Shown: positions 32,161-39,668, counted from the stretch's first letter. The stretch: 41,572 nucleotides of DNA from Bacteroidales bacterium (GCA_017449975.1 JAFSYK010000078.1:1-41572), one strand, 5' to 3'. Numbers and translations: made by a program. The notes: a model not told the origin generated them from the letters alone.

Positions 32161-33059
32161 CTAACAAACGCTTTCAGCTTGTCGTTGAACAGTTCGGGCT
32201 GCTCCATGTGTATGAAGTGGCCGCAGGTGGTCAGCTCGGTGTAGTCGAGGTGGGGGTAGAGTGCCTGCATCTTGGCCTCGTTGTCGGGCTCCAGTCCGCT
32301 GTTCTGTGTGCAGATAACCATCACGGGCAACGTGAGTTGGCTGTTGGACCACCACTGTCGCTCCACAAGGTGTTGCATGGTGCTGGAGGCCACATATTGC
32401 GGTGTTTCGGGCATCACCGACATCGCATAGTCGGTCACCCACTGCGGTGTCTCCTTGCCGGCGAGAGACGAGACAAATCCCGTGATGACCTCACGGCAGT
32501 CGGGGCCGTCGAAGGCGTGACCGAACTGTTGTATGGCTTCCACATACTCAAGGCTTTCCGTTCCGTCGTAGAAACAATAGACACCGTCGACGTCCACCAA
32601 GGCACCCCCATGACGGGTGGTCAGCAGCGTGTGTCGGCAAACGGGAGTACCAAGGCTATGGCCTACAAAGACGGCATCCTGTATATTGTTGGCATTCAGC
32701 ACCGCATCGATAGCATGGGCGAAGAAATCGAAGGTGTAATCCACCTGGGGCTTGTCACTCTTTCCATAACCTGGCAGGTCAATGAACACAAGTTGCATGG
32801 TATCATTACGTAAAGCCTCAAACTGCTTCTCCCAAGTGTTCATGTCGCACCCGAATCCGTGGACGAAGCAGAGGGTCTTTTGCTTGCTGGATTGCGTTAA
32901 TGTATTATTGCTTGCGTGTTGATTCCAAATCTTATAGTGAACGTTGACACTGTCGTTAATGGTGACAAATGCCGACTTGACCTCATCGAGTGTTTTCGGC
33001 TGCTTACCGCAGCCAACTAATAACAAGACAATTAGCGAAAATATGACAGTTCTTTTCAT
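32157..33059 (-). CDS. Lipoprotein alpha/beta hydrolase
   Basis: The 300-residue protein has a lipoprotein signal (MKRTVIFSLIVLLLVGC, Cys17) and an alpha/beta hydrolase fold. The nucleophile elbow is GHSLG with Ser135, and His281 (TCGHFIHMEQPELF) completes the triad with an acidic residue. It would act in the periplasm or at the membrane as an esterase or lipase-like enzyme. It is first in a unit with the membrane phosphoesterase. A -7 box lies at 33151-33158, giving a leader of about 85 nt. Confidence 0.88.
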   Translation of the reverse strand: MKRTVIFSLIVLLLVGCGKQPKTLDEVKSAFVTINDSVNVHYKIWNQHASNNTLTQSSKQKTLCFVHGFGCDMNTWEKQFEALRNDTMQLVFIDLPGYGKSDKPQVDYTFDFFAHAIDAVLNANNIQDAVFVGHSLGTPVCRHTLLTTRHGGALVDVDGVYCFYDGTESLEYVEAIQQFGHAFDGPDCREVITGFVSSLAGKETPQWVTDYAMSVMPETPQYVASSTMQHLVERQWWSNSQLTLPVMVICTQNSGLEPDNEAKMQALYPHLDYTELTTCGHFIHMEQPELFNDKLKAFVR

Positions 33060-33150
33060 AGTGGAGTGTTAGTTATTTGTTTTGTGTTGTAGAGACCGGA
33101 AGCGACGCCTGCAATTTTGAGGATAGTTCGGTTCATTATTTCCTGATTTG

Positions 33151-33158
33151 CAAAAGTA
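33151..33158 (-). promoter_or_regulatory. -7 box (TACTTTTG) for the hydrolase unit
   Basis: Exact TAnnTTTG match on the minus strand, in a 441-bp spacer. Confidence 0.55.
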
Positions 33159-33208
33159 CGCAAATAATATTGCGTTGATATGGTAACCACTAATTATTCG
33201 TTTTATTT

Positions 33209-33259
33209 GAACACGAATTGCACGAATAACACGAATAGTAATTCGTTAGATTCGTGTTC
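33209..33259. repeat. Dispersed inverted repeat, copy B, in 33.1-33.5 kb spacer
   Basis: GAACACGAAT (33209-33218) faces ATTCGTGTTC (33250-33259), with further CACGAATAACACGAATA units inside. It is a relative of the repeats at 11807 and 41324. The rest of the 33060-33500 spacer holds nothing else that I recognise. Confidence 0.6.
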
Positions 33260-33500
33260 ACAACTAATTATTAGAGGTTATTATATTTTAAATCGATGCA
33301 AAAAGAACACAAGCCATAGCCTGAATGCAACACTCCTCCATGCCAGCCTTCCCAGCGAGAATACCCGTACTTGGCGCGTCGGACGCACCGAGATGGGAAC
33401 CTGAGAAACCCTTGAAATGAAGACAATGAGATAATAAATTTCGTCAATTCAAATAAAAGTTGTAATTTTACAAATTGATTATCATGGGTGAGATAACATC

Positions 33501-34472
33501 ATGGCAAAGAAGAAAGCTGCTGATATTGAAAAGTTTGTCACACATGACAATGAGGTAGTCTCAGTTTGTGACCAACCATTGGCAGTGAGGCAGATAGAGA
33601 ATATGATATTTACCATTCGTGGCGTACAGGTAATGTTCGACTGTGATTTGGCAATGCTATATGGTGTTGAAACCAAGCGTTTGAAGGAACAGGTTAGACG
33701 CAACATCAATCGTTTCCCTGATGATTTTATGTTCCAACTAACGATAGACGAAGCCAAATCTTCAAGGTCGCAATTCGCGACCTTGAACGGAACTACAGAT
33801 TTTTCAAAATCACAAAATGCGACCTTGAAAACAGGTCGTGGGCATAATATCAAGTATTTACCTTATGTATTTACCGAAAATGGTGTTGCAATGCTAAGCA
33901 GTGTTTTGCGCTCACAGACGGCCATTGAGGTGAACATACAGATTATGCGGGCGTTTGTCTCCATGCGCCATTTCCTTGTTTCCAATGCGGCAGTTTTCCA
34001 ACGCCTTGAAAATCTTGAGCGCCACCAAACTGCTACTGACCAGCGCATCGACCGCGTTTTCCAGTTGCTCGAAGCAGGCCAGCAACCGCAGCAGGGCATT
34101 TTCTTCGACGGCCAAATCTTCGATGCCCACACTTTTGTTTCTGACCTCATACGTTCTGCCCAAAAACGCATTGTGTTGTTCGACAACTACATTGATGATA
34201 CTGTTCTGACACTCTTCGACAAACGCAAGAAGAACGTTGAGGCCATGATATACACCAAGTCCATTTCACAGCAACTGTCACTGGACATCGCCAAGCACAA
34301 CGCCCAATACCGCCCAATCACCGTGACGGTATTCGTCCGTACCCATGACCGCTTCTTGTGCATCGACAACACCGTCTACCATATCGGTGCATCCCTCAAG
34401 GATCTTGGCCGCCGCTGGTTTGCCTTCTCCAAGATGGAAATGCTCGCCGACGAACTGATAAATAAAGTATAG
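33501..34472 (+). CDS. ORF6N-domain protein with PLD-like C-terminal domain
   Basis: The 323-residue protein has an N-terminal ORF6N DNA-binding domain (about 27-125: IRGVQVMFDCDLAMLYGVETKRLKEQVRRNINRFP, then a threonine/asparagine-rich insert and YVFTENGVAMLSSVL), a linker helix (about 155-190) and a C-terminal domain (about 200-320) resembling phospholipase D fold (FVRTHDRFLCIDNTVYHIGASLKDLG). The PLD motif HxKxxxxD reads HDRFLCID, with Arg for Lys, so phosphodiesterase activity is doubtful. Such ORF6N proteins are common near phage and mobile DNA. A MITE-like element lies directly downstream. Confidence 0.85.
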   Translation: MAKKKAADIEKFVTHDNEVVSVCDQPLAVRQIENMIFTIRGVQVMFDCDLAMLYGVETKRLKEQVRRNINRFPDDFMFQLTIDEAKSSRSQFATLNGTTDFSKSQNATLKTGRGHNIKYLPYVFTENGVAMLSSVLRSQTAIEVNIQIMRAFVSMRHFLVSNAAVFQRLENLERHQTATDQRIDRVFQLLEAGQQPQQGIFFDGQIFDAHTFVSDLIRSAQKRIVLFDNYIDDTVLTLFDKRKKNVEAMIYTKSISQQLSLDIAKHNAQYRPITVTVFVRTHDRFLCIDNTVYHIGASLKDLGRRWFAFSKMEMLADELINKV

Positions 34473-34513
34473 CTATCCTAAAGAGAAATGAAAAAAATTT
34501 GTAAAAGATAGTA

Positions 34514-34739
34514 AGAAGTTGTTTAAATTTAATTCAATGTTTTTCTTAAAGTACGTGAACGGCATCTTTTTCACCTTTCCTCAATCACAATTTCCTCGCC
34601 TTCTTCGAAAAGTGGGAACTTTTCGAGGCTCGGCTCACAAGTCCACAGGACTTGTTCACACCATTGTTCCATCGGAAAGGCAAAAATCTGCTCGCTCATG
34701 TCCATAATAAAACTCATCAATCAAACTTAAACAGCTTCT
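34514..34739. mobile_element. MITE-like element copy 3, with 68-bp internal insert
   Basis: The same element as 7596-7759, with ends AGAAGTTGTTTAAATTT and AAACAGCTTCT. The small central dyad of the other copies is replaced by about 68 bp that contain two palindromes (34602-34625 and 34637-34655). Confidence 0.8.
34602..34655. repeat. Two palindromes inside MITE copy 3
   Basis: TCGAAAAGT-GGGA-ACTTTTCGA at about 34603-34626 is followed by ACAAGTCC-ACA-GGACTTGT at 34637-34655. The second has the TCC-ACA-GGA core. Together they lie in the insert that the other two copies lack. Confidence 0.65.
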
Positions 34740-34818
34740 GAAAATAATTATTTAGTTTTGCATCGTACCCTAGAGTACTCAGACTCCAGACACACTGGAT
34801 GAAATACTACCTAATGCA

Positions 34819-35205
34819 TTATTTCTTCCTTTTCTTTTTCCGCACAATCTCGTAGGAGTTGGTAACCAGTGCTTTCAGGGTGTCGGTATCGAGGGTCTGT
34901 ACCTCCAGGCCGATCCAGTATTTGGCGTTGAAATGGTTGTCGGGGGGACATATCCCTTTGGTTTCCATCAGTTCGGGGATGCGCTCAGGTTGGCATTTGA
35001 CGATGACGGTCCGGAAGTCGTCGATGTTGCAATAGCAAAAGGTGTGACCATCGACATAGAATACCAGCACCGCATCGCCACCCGGCATCTTGGCGAAGGG
35101 CAGCTTCTCCTCCACTCGACTGTTCTCCGCTTCGCTATCGGAAGCTCCACTGGAGCTTCCTTCACCCAACGAAAGACAGAATATGCGGAATTCCTCAATA
35201 TTCAT
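34819..35205 (-). CDS. MmcQ/YjbR-family protein
   Basis: The 128-residue protein has the double-wing MmcQ/YjbR fold pattern: VEEKLPFAKMPGGDAVLVFYVDGHTFCYCNI, then VIVKCQPERIPELME and the ending NAKYWIGLEVQTLDTDTLKALVTNSYEIVRKK. Its function is unknown; some members bind DNA. An extra stretch of about 14 residues (SSSGASDSEAENSR, 17-30) sits before the conserved VEEKLPF, where the family has no insert. The DNA of this stretch contains a 21-bp palindrome. The next gene upstream starts only 4 bp away. Confidence 0.85.
   Translation of the reverse strand: MNIEEFRIFCLSLGEGSSSGASDSEAENSRVEEKLPFAKMPGGDAVLVFYVDGHTFCYCNIDDFRTVIVKCQPERIPELMETKGICPPDNHFNAKYWIGLEVQTLDTDTLKALVTNSYEIVRKKKRKK
35140..35160. 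repeat. In-frame palindrome in yjbR-like gene
   Basis: GGAAGCTCC-ACT-GGAGCTTCC, 9-bp arms, fully symmetrical. It encodes part of the family-foreign insert of the protein and shares the TCC-ACW-GGA core with two other sites. Confidence 0.75.
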
Positions 35206-35209
35206 GGTA

Positions 35210-35440
35210 TTAGATATTTAGTAAGCTGCAGATGCGGTCTTCCCGGATGATTTTTGGGGCCGCTTTCCCAGCCAGCACCAGTACTTTCTTCCCGTTTCGG
35301 TAGATATGCAGCTGCCGCGAACGGACAACGGCGGTCAACTCGGGGTCGTCCTGCAGGGCCAGCCAGATACGGTGGTATACGCCATCCGCCTCAAACAGCT
35401 TCCGCTGCAGGTGCGAGCACATATTGGTTATGTCATCCAT
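35210..35440 (-). CDS. Small hypothetical protein upstream of yjbR-like gene
   Basis: The 76-residue frame starts at ATG 35440 and ends 4 bp before the YjbR gene. It has no signal or membrane span; LHIYRNGKKVLVLAGKAAPKIIRED is a basic beta-turn-rich part. No family was recognised. The tight spacing and direction favour a real gene in one unit with the YjbR gene. Confidence 0.5.
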   Translation of the reverse strand: MDDITNMCSHLQRKLFEADGVYHRIWLALQDDPELTAVVRSRQLHIYRNGKKVLVLAGKAAPKIIREDRICSLLNI

Positions 35441-35470
35441 TCTTTTGGTAATAAGATTGTTATACCTATT

Positions 35471-35794
35471 TTACGACACGGCTTTGAGTCCGACGATGGA
35501 GGCGGTCAGCGTGAAGATGAAGAAGAGTCGCCAGAAGGTGGTGGGTTCGTGGAAGACGAAGATGCCCAGCAGCACGGTGCCCACGGCGCCGATGCCGGTC
35601 CAGACGGGATAGGCGGTGCCGATGGGGATGGTCTGTGTGGCTTTGGCCAGCAGACCCATGCTGACGATGGTAAACAGCAGGAATCCAGTCATCCACAGCC
35701 ACCAGTCGGTTCCGATGGCACTCTTGGCTTTACCCAGGCAGAAGGTGAATCCCGCCTCGCAGCAACCGGCAATAATCAAGATAATCCAATTCAT
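35471..35794 (-). CDS. SMR-family small exporter, SugE/Gdx type
   Basis: The 107-residue protein has four membrane helices and the essential Glu13 (AGCCEAGF). GTAYPVWTGIGAVG is the pattern of the SugE/Gdx group, which exports guanidinium, instead of the EmrE drug group. SMR proteins form antiparallel dimers with proton exchange. The protein is monocistronic here: its promoter is right in front of the ATG (35800-35807), and transcription would begin at or just before the start codon, making the message close to leaderless. Confidence 0.85.
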   Translation of the reverse strand: MNWIILIIAGCCEAGFTFCLGKAKSAIGTDWWLWMTGFLLFTIVSMGLLAKATQTIPIGTAYPVWTGIGAVGTVLLGIFVFHEPTTFWRLFFIFTLTASIVGLKAVS

Positions 35795-35799
35795 GGATG

Positions 35800-35807
35800 C
35801 AAAAGTA
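35800..35807 (-). promoter_or_regulatory. -7 box (TACTTTTG) for the SMR gene, near-leaderless
   Basis: Exact TAnnTTTG match ending 5 bases before the start codon. It also touches the T tract of the ZIP gene terminator. Confidence 0.65.
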
Positions 35808-35843
35808 CAAAAAAAACCGCAGCCCGAAGGCGTGGCGGCTTTT
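35808..35843 (-). terminator. Terminator of ZIP gene, overlapping SMR promoter
   Basis: Read leftward, CCGCCACGCC-TTCG-GGCTGCGG makes a bulged stem that ends in eight T (A run at 35808-35816). The T tract lies immediately before the SMR -7 box. Confidence 0.7.
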
Positions 35844-35881
35844 CATTAGCGATTGGAGTAGGCCTGTTGTTTTCGTTGTGC

Positions 35882-36640
35882 CTATCCCAGCAGCACGTCC
35901 ATCGTCATCATCAGCACGAAGCCGATGGCAAATCCGATGGTGGAGAGGTTGGTGTGTCGTCCTTCGGCGGCCTCGGGGATGAGTTCCTCGACCACCACAT
36001 ACATCATGGCGCCTGCCGCGAAAGCCAGCAGATAGGGTAGGGCGACGCCCAACGCCGACGCCAGCAGCAGGATGGCCACCGAGCCGATGGGTTCCACCAC
36101 ACCGCTCAGCGATCCAATGAGAAAAGACTTCCAGCGCGAGTTGCCTTCCGCGTGCATGGGCATCGAGATGATGGCCCCCTCGGGGATGTTCTGGATGGCG
36201 ATGCCGATGCTCACTGCCAGCGCCGCGCTGAGCGTCAACCCGTGGGTCTCGCCTGCAAACACCACGCCCACGGCCATACCTTCCGGCAGGTTGTGGATGG
36301 TGACGGCGAGGGCCAGCATGGCGGTGCGCGACAACTTTGAGCGCGGACCTTCGGACTTTTGCGCCCCCAGGTGCAGGTGCGGCGTCAGCTCGTCAATCAG
36401 CAGTAAGAACCCCATGCCCGCCAGGAAGCCCACGGCAGCCGGCAGCACGCGATGGCTTGCCATCTCGATACTGGGTATCAGCAACGACCAGACGGCGGCG
36501 GCCATCATCACGCCGCTGGCGAAGCCCAACAGCGTCTTCTGCAGCCGGTCGGGAATCTCTTTCCGCATGAAAAAAACAAACGCCGACCCCAGCATGGTGC
36601 CTAACAGTGGCAGTAGTATTCCGATAATGATAGCAGGCAT
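35882..36640 (-). CDS. ZIP-family metal transporter (ZupT-like)
   Basis: The 252-residue protein has seven to eight membrane helices. The metal-path motifs are HNLPEG (116-121) in helix IV and QNIPEG (150-155) in helix V, where the first His is Gln; EPIG and EELIPEA follow. ZIP proteins bring zinc, iron or manganese into the cytosol. A short His-containing loop (HLHLGAQK) is at 88-95. Its stop is followed by the terminator at 35808-35843. Confidence 0.9.
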   Translation of the reverse strand: MPAIIIGILLPLLGTMLGSAFVFFMRKEIPDRLQKTLLGFASGVMMAAAVWSLLIPSIEMASHRVLPAAVGFLAGMGFLLLIDELTPHLHLGAQKSEGPRSKLSRTAMLALAVTIHNLPEGMAVGVVFAGETHGLTLSAALAVSIGIAIQNIPEGAIISMPMHAEGNSRWKSFLIGSLSGVVEPIGSVAILLLASALGVALPYLLAFAAGAMMYVVVEELIPEAAEGRHTNLSTIGFAIGFVLMMTMDVLLG

Positions 36641-36683
36641 TTTACTCTGATTTCATGAGAAATAGATAAATATTTCCTGATTT

Positions 36684-36714
36684 AAAAAAAGCCGCAGCCC
36701 CATGGGTGCGGCTT
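36684..36714 (-). terminator. Terminator after bacterioferritin-like gene
   Basis: Read leftward: AAGCCGCA-CCCATGGGGC-TGCGGCTT followed by seven T. Confidence 0.88.
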
Positions 36715-36734
36715 GATAGAGGCGATATTTCTTT

Positions 36735-37190
36735 TTACAACTGTTTGACGAGCCAGTTCTGGTAGCCGATTTTCTCGATGAGGTCGATTTGTTCCTCGCT
36801 CCAGAAGAGGTCTTCCTCTTCGTCAAGCAGGTAAGCCTTCAGTATGTCGTAGGTTGTCGGGTCTTCGATCACGGTAGCCATGCATTTGCGGAGGATGTCG
36901 ACACCCTGCACCTGGATGGCGAGGTCGGCCTTGATGTACTCCATGGGGTCGCAGACCAGTTCGCGGGCCTCATGTTTCTCCACTTTGGGGCAGCCGCCGA
37001 GGTCGAGGATGCGGTCGATGAATTTCTCAACCCAACCCATCTCCTCGTTGTAGTGGTCGACGTATTTCTGTCCCAGGGTCTTGAAACCTTGCGAACTGAG
37101 AAGTTGACCCTGCACTTTGTGCACGAAAGCGCCTTCGGAGAGGCCCGTCACGAAGAACTGTAATGCTTCGATAGATTTCTGTTTGTCCAT
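36735..37190 (-). CDS. Bacterioferritin-like protein with altered diiron site
   Basis: The 151-residue four-helix protein lines up along its length with bacterioferritin (HYNEEMGWVEKFIDRILDLGG, KADLAIQVQG, YLLDEEEDLFWSEEQIDLIEKIG). Met51 is at the haem-ligand position. The ferroxidase ligands are partly lost: the His54 place is Trp53, the Glu94 place is Gln93 and the His130 place is Asp127. Iron oxidation at a normal centre is thus unlikely; the protein may bind or shield iron, or act in a mixed shell. It lies next to ohrR (18-bp gap, same strand) and has its own terminator, so it is probably part of the OhrR-controlled unit. Confidence 0.75.
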   Translation of the reverse strand: MDKQKSIEALQFFVTGLSEGAFVHKVQGQLLSSQGFKTLGQKYVDHYNEEMGWVEKFIDRILDLGGCPKVEKHEARELVCDPMEYIKADLAIQVQGVDILRKCMATVIEDPTTYDILKAYLLDEEEDLFWSEEQIDLIEKIGYQNWLVKQL

Positions 37191-37208
37191 AATACTGATG
37201 TTTTAAGG

Positions 37209-37658
37209 TTAATTATTGGTTTGTTTAAGTCCTTCAATAAGTTTGTCGAGCACCGGAATCATGCTGAAGTATTCCGCTTCCTCGCCTGCTTTTCGGACGA
37301 TGTCGGCACTAAGACATTGCGGGATGCGTACCGCTTCGTTCTGCATCTCCTGTCCTTTGGGCGTCAACGTCACGATACGTTGGCGGGCATCCTCTTTGCC
37401 TTTGGTACGTTTGAGCAGCCCGATTTTCTCCATCCGTTGCAAGAGCGGCGTGACCGTGTTGGTGTCGAGCATCAGCCTTTTGGCGATGTCGCATACCGGT
37501 TGATTGTCCTGTTCCCAAAGCACAAGCAGTACGAGGTACTGCGGATAGGTGATGCCCAGTGGGTCCAGGTAGGGATGATAGGCACCCATGATGAGTCGTG
37601 CCGACGTGTAAAGGCGGAAACAGAGTTGGTTGTCCAGTTTAAGTGAATCGCAGTGCAT
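37209..37658 (-). CDS. ohrR: OhrR-type MarR-family peroxide regulator
   Basis: The 149-residue winged-helix protein matches the OhrR group: LKLDNQLCFRLYTSAR with the redox Cys13, LGITYPQYLVLLVLWE and the wing KGKEDARQRIVTLT. In this family organic peroxides oxidise the cysteine and release DNA. The ohr gene is not in the window. Two ATATCG-N4-CGAT dyads at its promoter (37670-37683 and 37706-37721) are good operator candidates. It is followed by the bacterioferritin-like gene, a likely co-target. Confidence 0.88.
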   Translation of the reverse strand: MHCDSLKLDNQLCFRLYTSARLIMGAYHPYLDPLGITYPQYLVLLVLWEQDNQPVCDIAKRLMLDTNTVTPLLQRMEKIGLLKRTKGKEDARQRIVTLTPKGQEMQNEAVRIPQCLSADIVRKAGEEAEYFSMIPVLDKLIEGLKQTNN

Positions 37659-37669
37659 CTTGTGAAGTT

Positions 37670-37721
37670 ATATCGTTCACGATGCAAAAGTACAAATTTA
37701 TTTTTATATCGCAAACGATAT
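37670..37721 (-). promoter_or_regulatory. Promoter of ohrR with two operator-like dyads
   Basis: The -7 box TACTTTTG (37685-37692, minus strand) lies between ATATCGCAAACGATAT (37706-37721, perfect 6-bp arms) and ATATCGTTCACGAT (37670-37683), which covers the expected start point. Such a pair would block transcription when bound. Confidence 0.7.
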
Positions 37722-37858
37722 TTTAAAAAATTGCTTTTTTTCAAAAAATGGAGGATTGTTCCAACGCCGAATTTTCCGCCGTCAGGCAAACACAGATGGG
37801 AATGTCAAGTTTTACGACAAGCAGCCGTTGTCCATCCAGAAGCGCCTTGGTTTCAGGG

Positions 37859-38746
37859 CTATGGGAGCAGGCTCCTATGGTCCGATGGGCTTATATAAAG
37901 CCTACCTTCGGCGACGATGGTGGCGCTTCCACCAATATACAGTGTTCCGTCGGAATCAATCCTGGTGTCAATCACCGACGGGCGCCCCATGGCCTCGCCT
38001 TGGATGAAGGCACATTCCGTTTGGGTTCCAAGATAGCCACATTGCTGGAGATAGTAGGTCAACGATGCATTGGCGGTACCTGTCGCCGATTCCTCGGGAA
38101 TATCGTAGAGGGGAGCAAAGTCGCGCACGTGTGCCGTGTAGCCGTCGTTACCAAAGGCGAACACATGGAAGCTGACAGCCTCATGCCGTTTGGTGAGGGC
38201 TGCGATGGACTCCATATCAGGTGCGAGACGGTTGAGTTTTGTCACATCCGAAAGCGGGATCATTACGTCCGAAAGGCCTGCGTAAACCACCTGCACAGGC
38301 ATGGTCGGATGAGGGTCATTTATGCCCAAAGCCTGATAGAGGGCCGCCGTGTCGGCAATGGTCTTCACGATGCGGGGTTTCGCCATCTGCATCATCACGC
38401 GGTGGCCCACCTCAACGGTCAGGTCGCCAGCGAGGGTGTGACATATCAGGCGCCCCGAGGCCAACTCTCGCTGGTGCAGCAGGGAGAAGGCGGCAATGGT
38501 GGCGTGGCCGCACAACGCCACTTCCGCTTTCGGGGTGAAGAAACGGATGGTGAACTCCTGCGCTGAATGACGGCGGATGAATGCCGTCTCGGAATAGCGC
38601 AACTCGGCGGCGATCTGCAGCATCAGCTCCTCCGGAGGGAACGTGTCGCTCTCCAGCGGTACCACACCGGCTGGATTGCCCCCGAAAGGCTTGTCGGTGA
38701 AGGCATCGACAACACAGTATTGCAACGCTTTTCCTTCCATATACAT
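37859..38746 (-). CDS. PhzF-family isomerase/epimerase
   Basis: The 295-residue protein shows the PhzF pattern: VVDAFTDKPFGGNPAGVV, the catalytic glutamate in YSETAF (Glu53), the GHATIAA segment and the second-half GTANASLTYYL. PhzF proteins are diaminopimelate-epimerase-like; only a few make phenazines, and no other phenazine gene is here, so the substrate is unknown. After the normal end (GGSATIVAEGRL) about 12 extra residues run into a hairpin (37861-37878) that holds the region of the stop codon. Start 38746 is used; 38740 is equally possible. Confidence 0.88.
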   Translation of the reverse strand: MYMEGKALQYCVVDAFTDKPFGGNPAGVVPLESDTFPPEELMLQIAAELRYSETAFIRRHSAQEFTIRFFTPKAEVALCGHATIAAFSLLHQRELASGRLICHTLAGDLTVEVGHRVMMQMAKPRIVKTIADTAALYQALGINDPHPTMPVQVVYAGLSDVMIPLSDVTKLNRLAPDMESIAALTKRHEAVSFHVFAFGNDGYTAHVRDFAPLYDIPEESATGTANASLTYYLQQCGYLGTQTECAFIQGEAMGRPSVIDTRIDSDGTLYIGGSATIVAEGRLYISPSDHRSLLP

Positions 38747-38767
38747 GATAACGAGGGCGAAAATATA

Positions 38768-39575
38768 TTATTGTTCCTGTTTTCTCTTTCTGCTGGTTTT
38801 TTTGCCGTGGGTCTGCTGACTTTCCATCTCGGTACGACCGATACGCCAGGTGATGCCAAAGCTGATGTAGCGGCTGGTGAGGCTGCTCTCGCTGGTAGAG
38901 GGGTTGTAGGGGTTGACACTCTCGCCGGCGGTATGGACTGTATTGAACGGGTCACAATAAGCCACATCGGTGAGGGTGCCCGTCTGGTCACGCAGCGAGT
39001 TGTACCATGCGCTGACGCCGATGCTGCTCAGGTGGTCGAAATAGCGTTCCCATCCCAGTTCGAGGTTGTCGGTGTAGCCGTTCTTCAAGTCGTGGTTGCC
39101 TGTGGAATAGCTGTCGTAGCCATAGACGGTAAAGCTGGTGAGCTGTGTGGCAGAAGGCGGCACGACATAGTGGGTGTAGCTGAAGGTGAAGTTGTGCATC
39201 GACTCGGTACTGTAGGAAGCGTGGATGGTGGGACTGAAGGTGAGGTAATGTTTATTCACATCACCGCTGTCGGCTGTGGGGTAGTGCAGGCGGTACCAGG
39301 CGTTGTCCATAGAGACCGACGCTCCGATGGTGAAGCGTCCAAAGTGGTGCTCTGTGCCCGCGTAAAGAGAAAGTTCATAGGTGCCGTTGGTGTATTGGTG
39401 GCTGCGCAAACTATCGGTGACGGCTGTCAGCTGCTTTCAACAGCACACAATTGGTGAAGGGGAGCGATTGACCTTTGTTGTCAACGAGGCTACCGTGCAG
39501 TGAAAATGAGGTTTGTGCTATTGTGGCACTGGCGATGCTCATCGCGAGCATCGCCATGATGATTTGTTTCAGCAT
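38768..39575 (-). pseudogene. Decayed TonB-type/OMP barrel gene, internal deletion
   Basis: The first part (39575 to 39411) encodes a signal peptide (MLKQIIMAMLAMSIASATIA) and the start of a carboxypeptidase-regulatory-like domain (SFSLHGSLVDNKGQSLPFTN), ending at a stop after residue 54. In another frame, from about 39428 to 38768, lies the last part of an outer-membrane beta barrel of the OMP_b-brl_3 type (LRSHQY, then strands such as YELSLYAGTEHHFGRFTIG and YISFGITWRIG, and a basic tail). The middle of the gene, several hundred residues, is missing and the frame has changed at the junction, near 39428. It is a remnant, not a working receptor. Confidence 0.8.
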
Positions 39576-39600
39576 GGTTGATGTTGATTATAATGAAATT

Positions 39601-39668
39601 GTAGGGGCGTACTCCTGTGTACGCCCGTTGTATACATCCAGTGGGCGTACACGGGGGTACGCCCCTAC
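39601..39668. repeat. 26-bp inverted repeat, palindromic spacer element
   Basis: The arms 39601-39626 and 39643-39668 are complementary at 24 of 26 positions. The outer ends are GTAGGGGCGTAC and GTACGCCCCTAC, and the loop is 16 bases. It lies directly upstream of the decayed OMP gene. Confidence 0.88.

Noticed and set aside
34519-34707. Short frames inside the MITE-like copies
   Set aside because: The frame is not kept between copies and encodes nothing transposase-like.
37859-37885. Hairpin at the end of the PhzF gene as a terminator
   Set aside because: It contains the stop-codon region and no T tract follows; it may only be a chance dyad with a mismatch.
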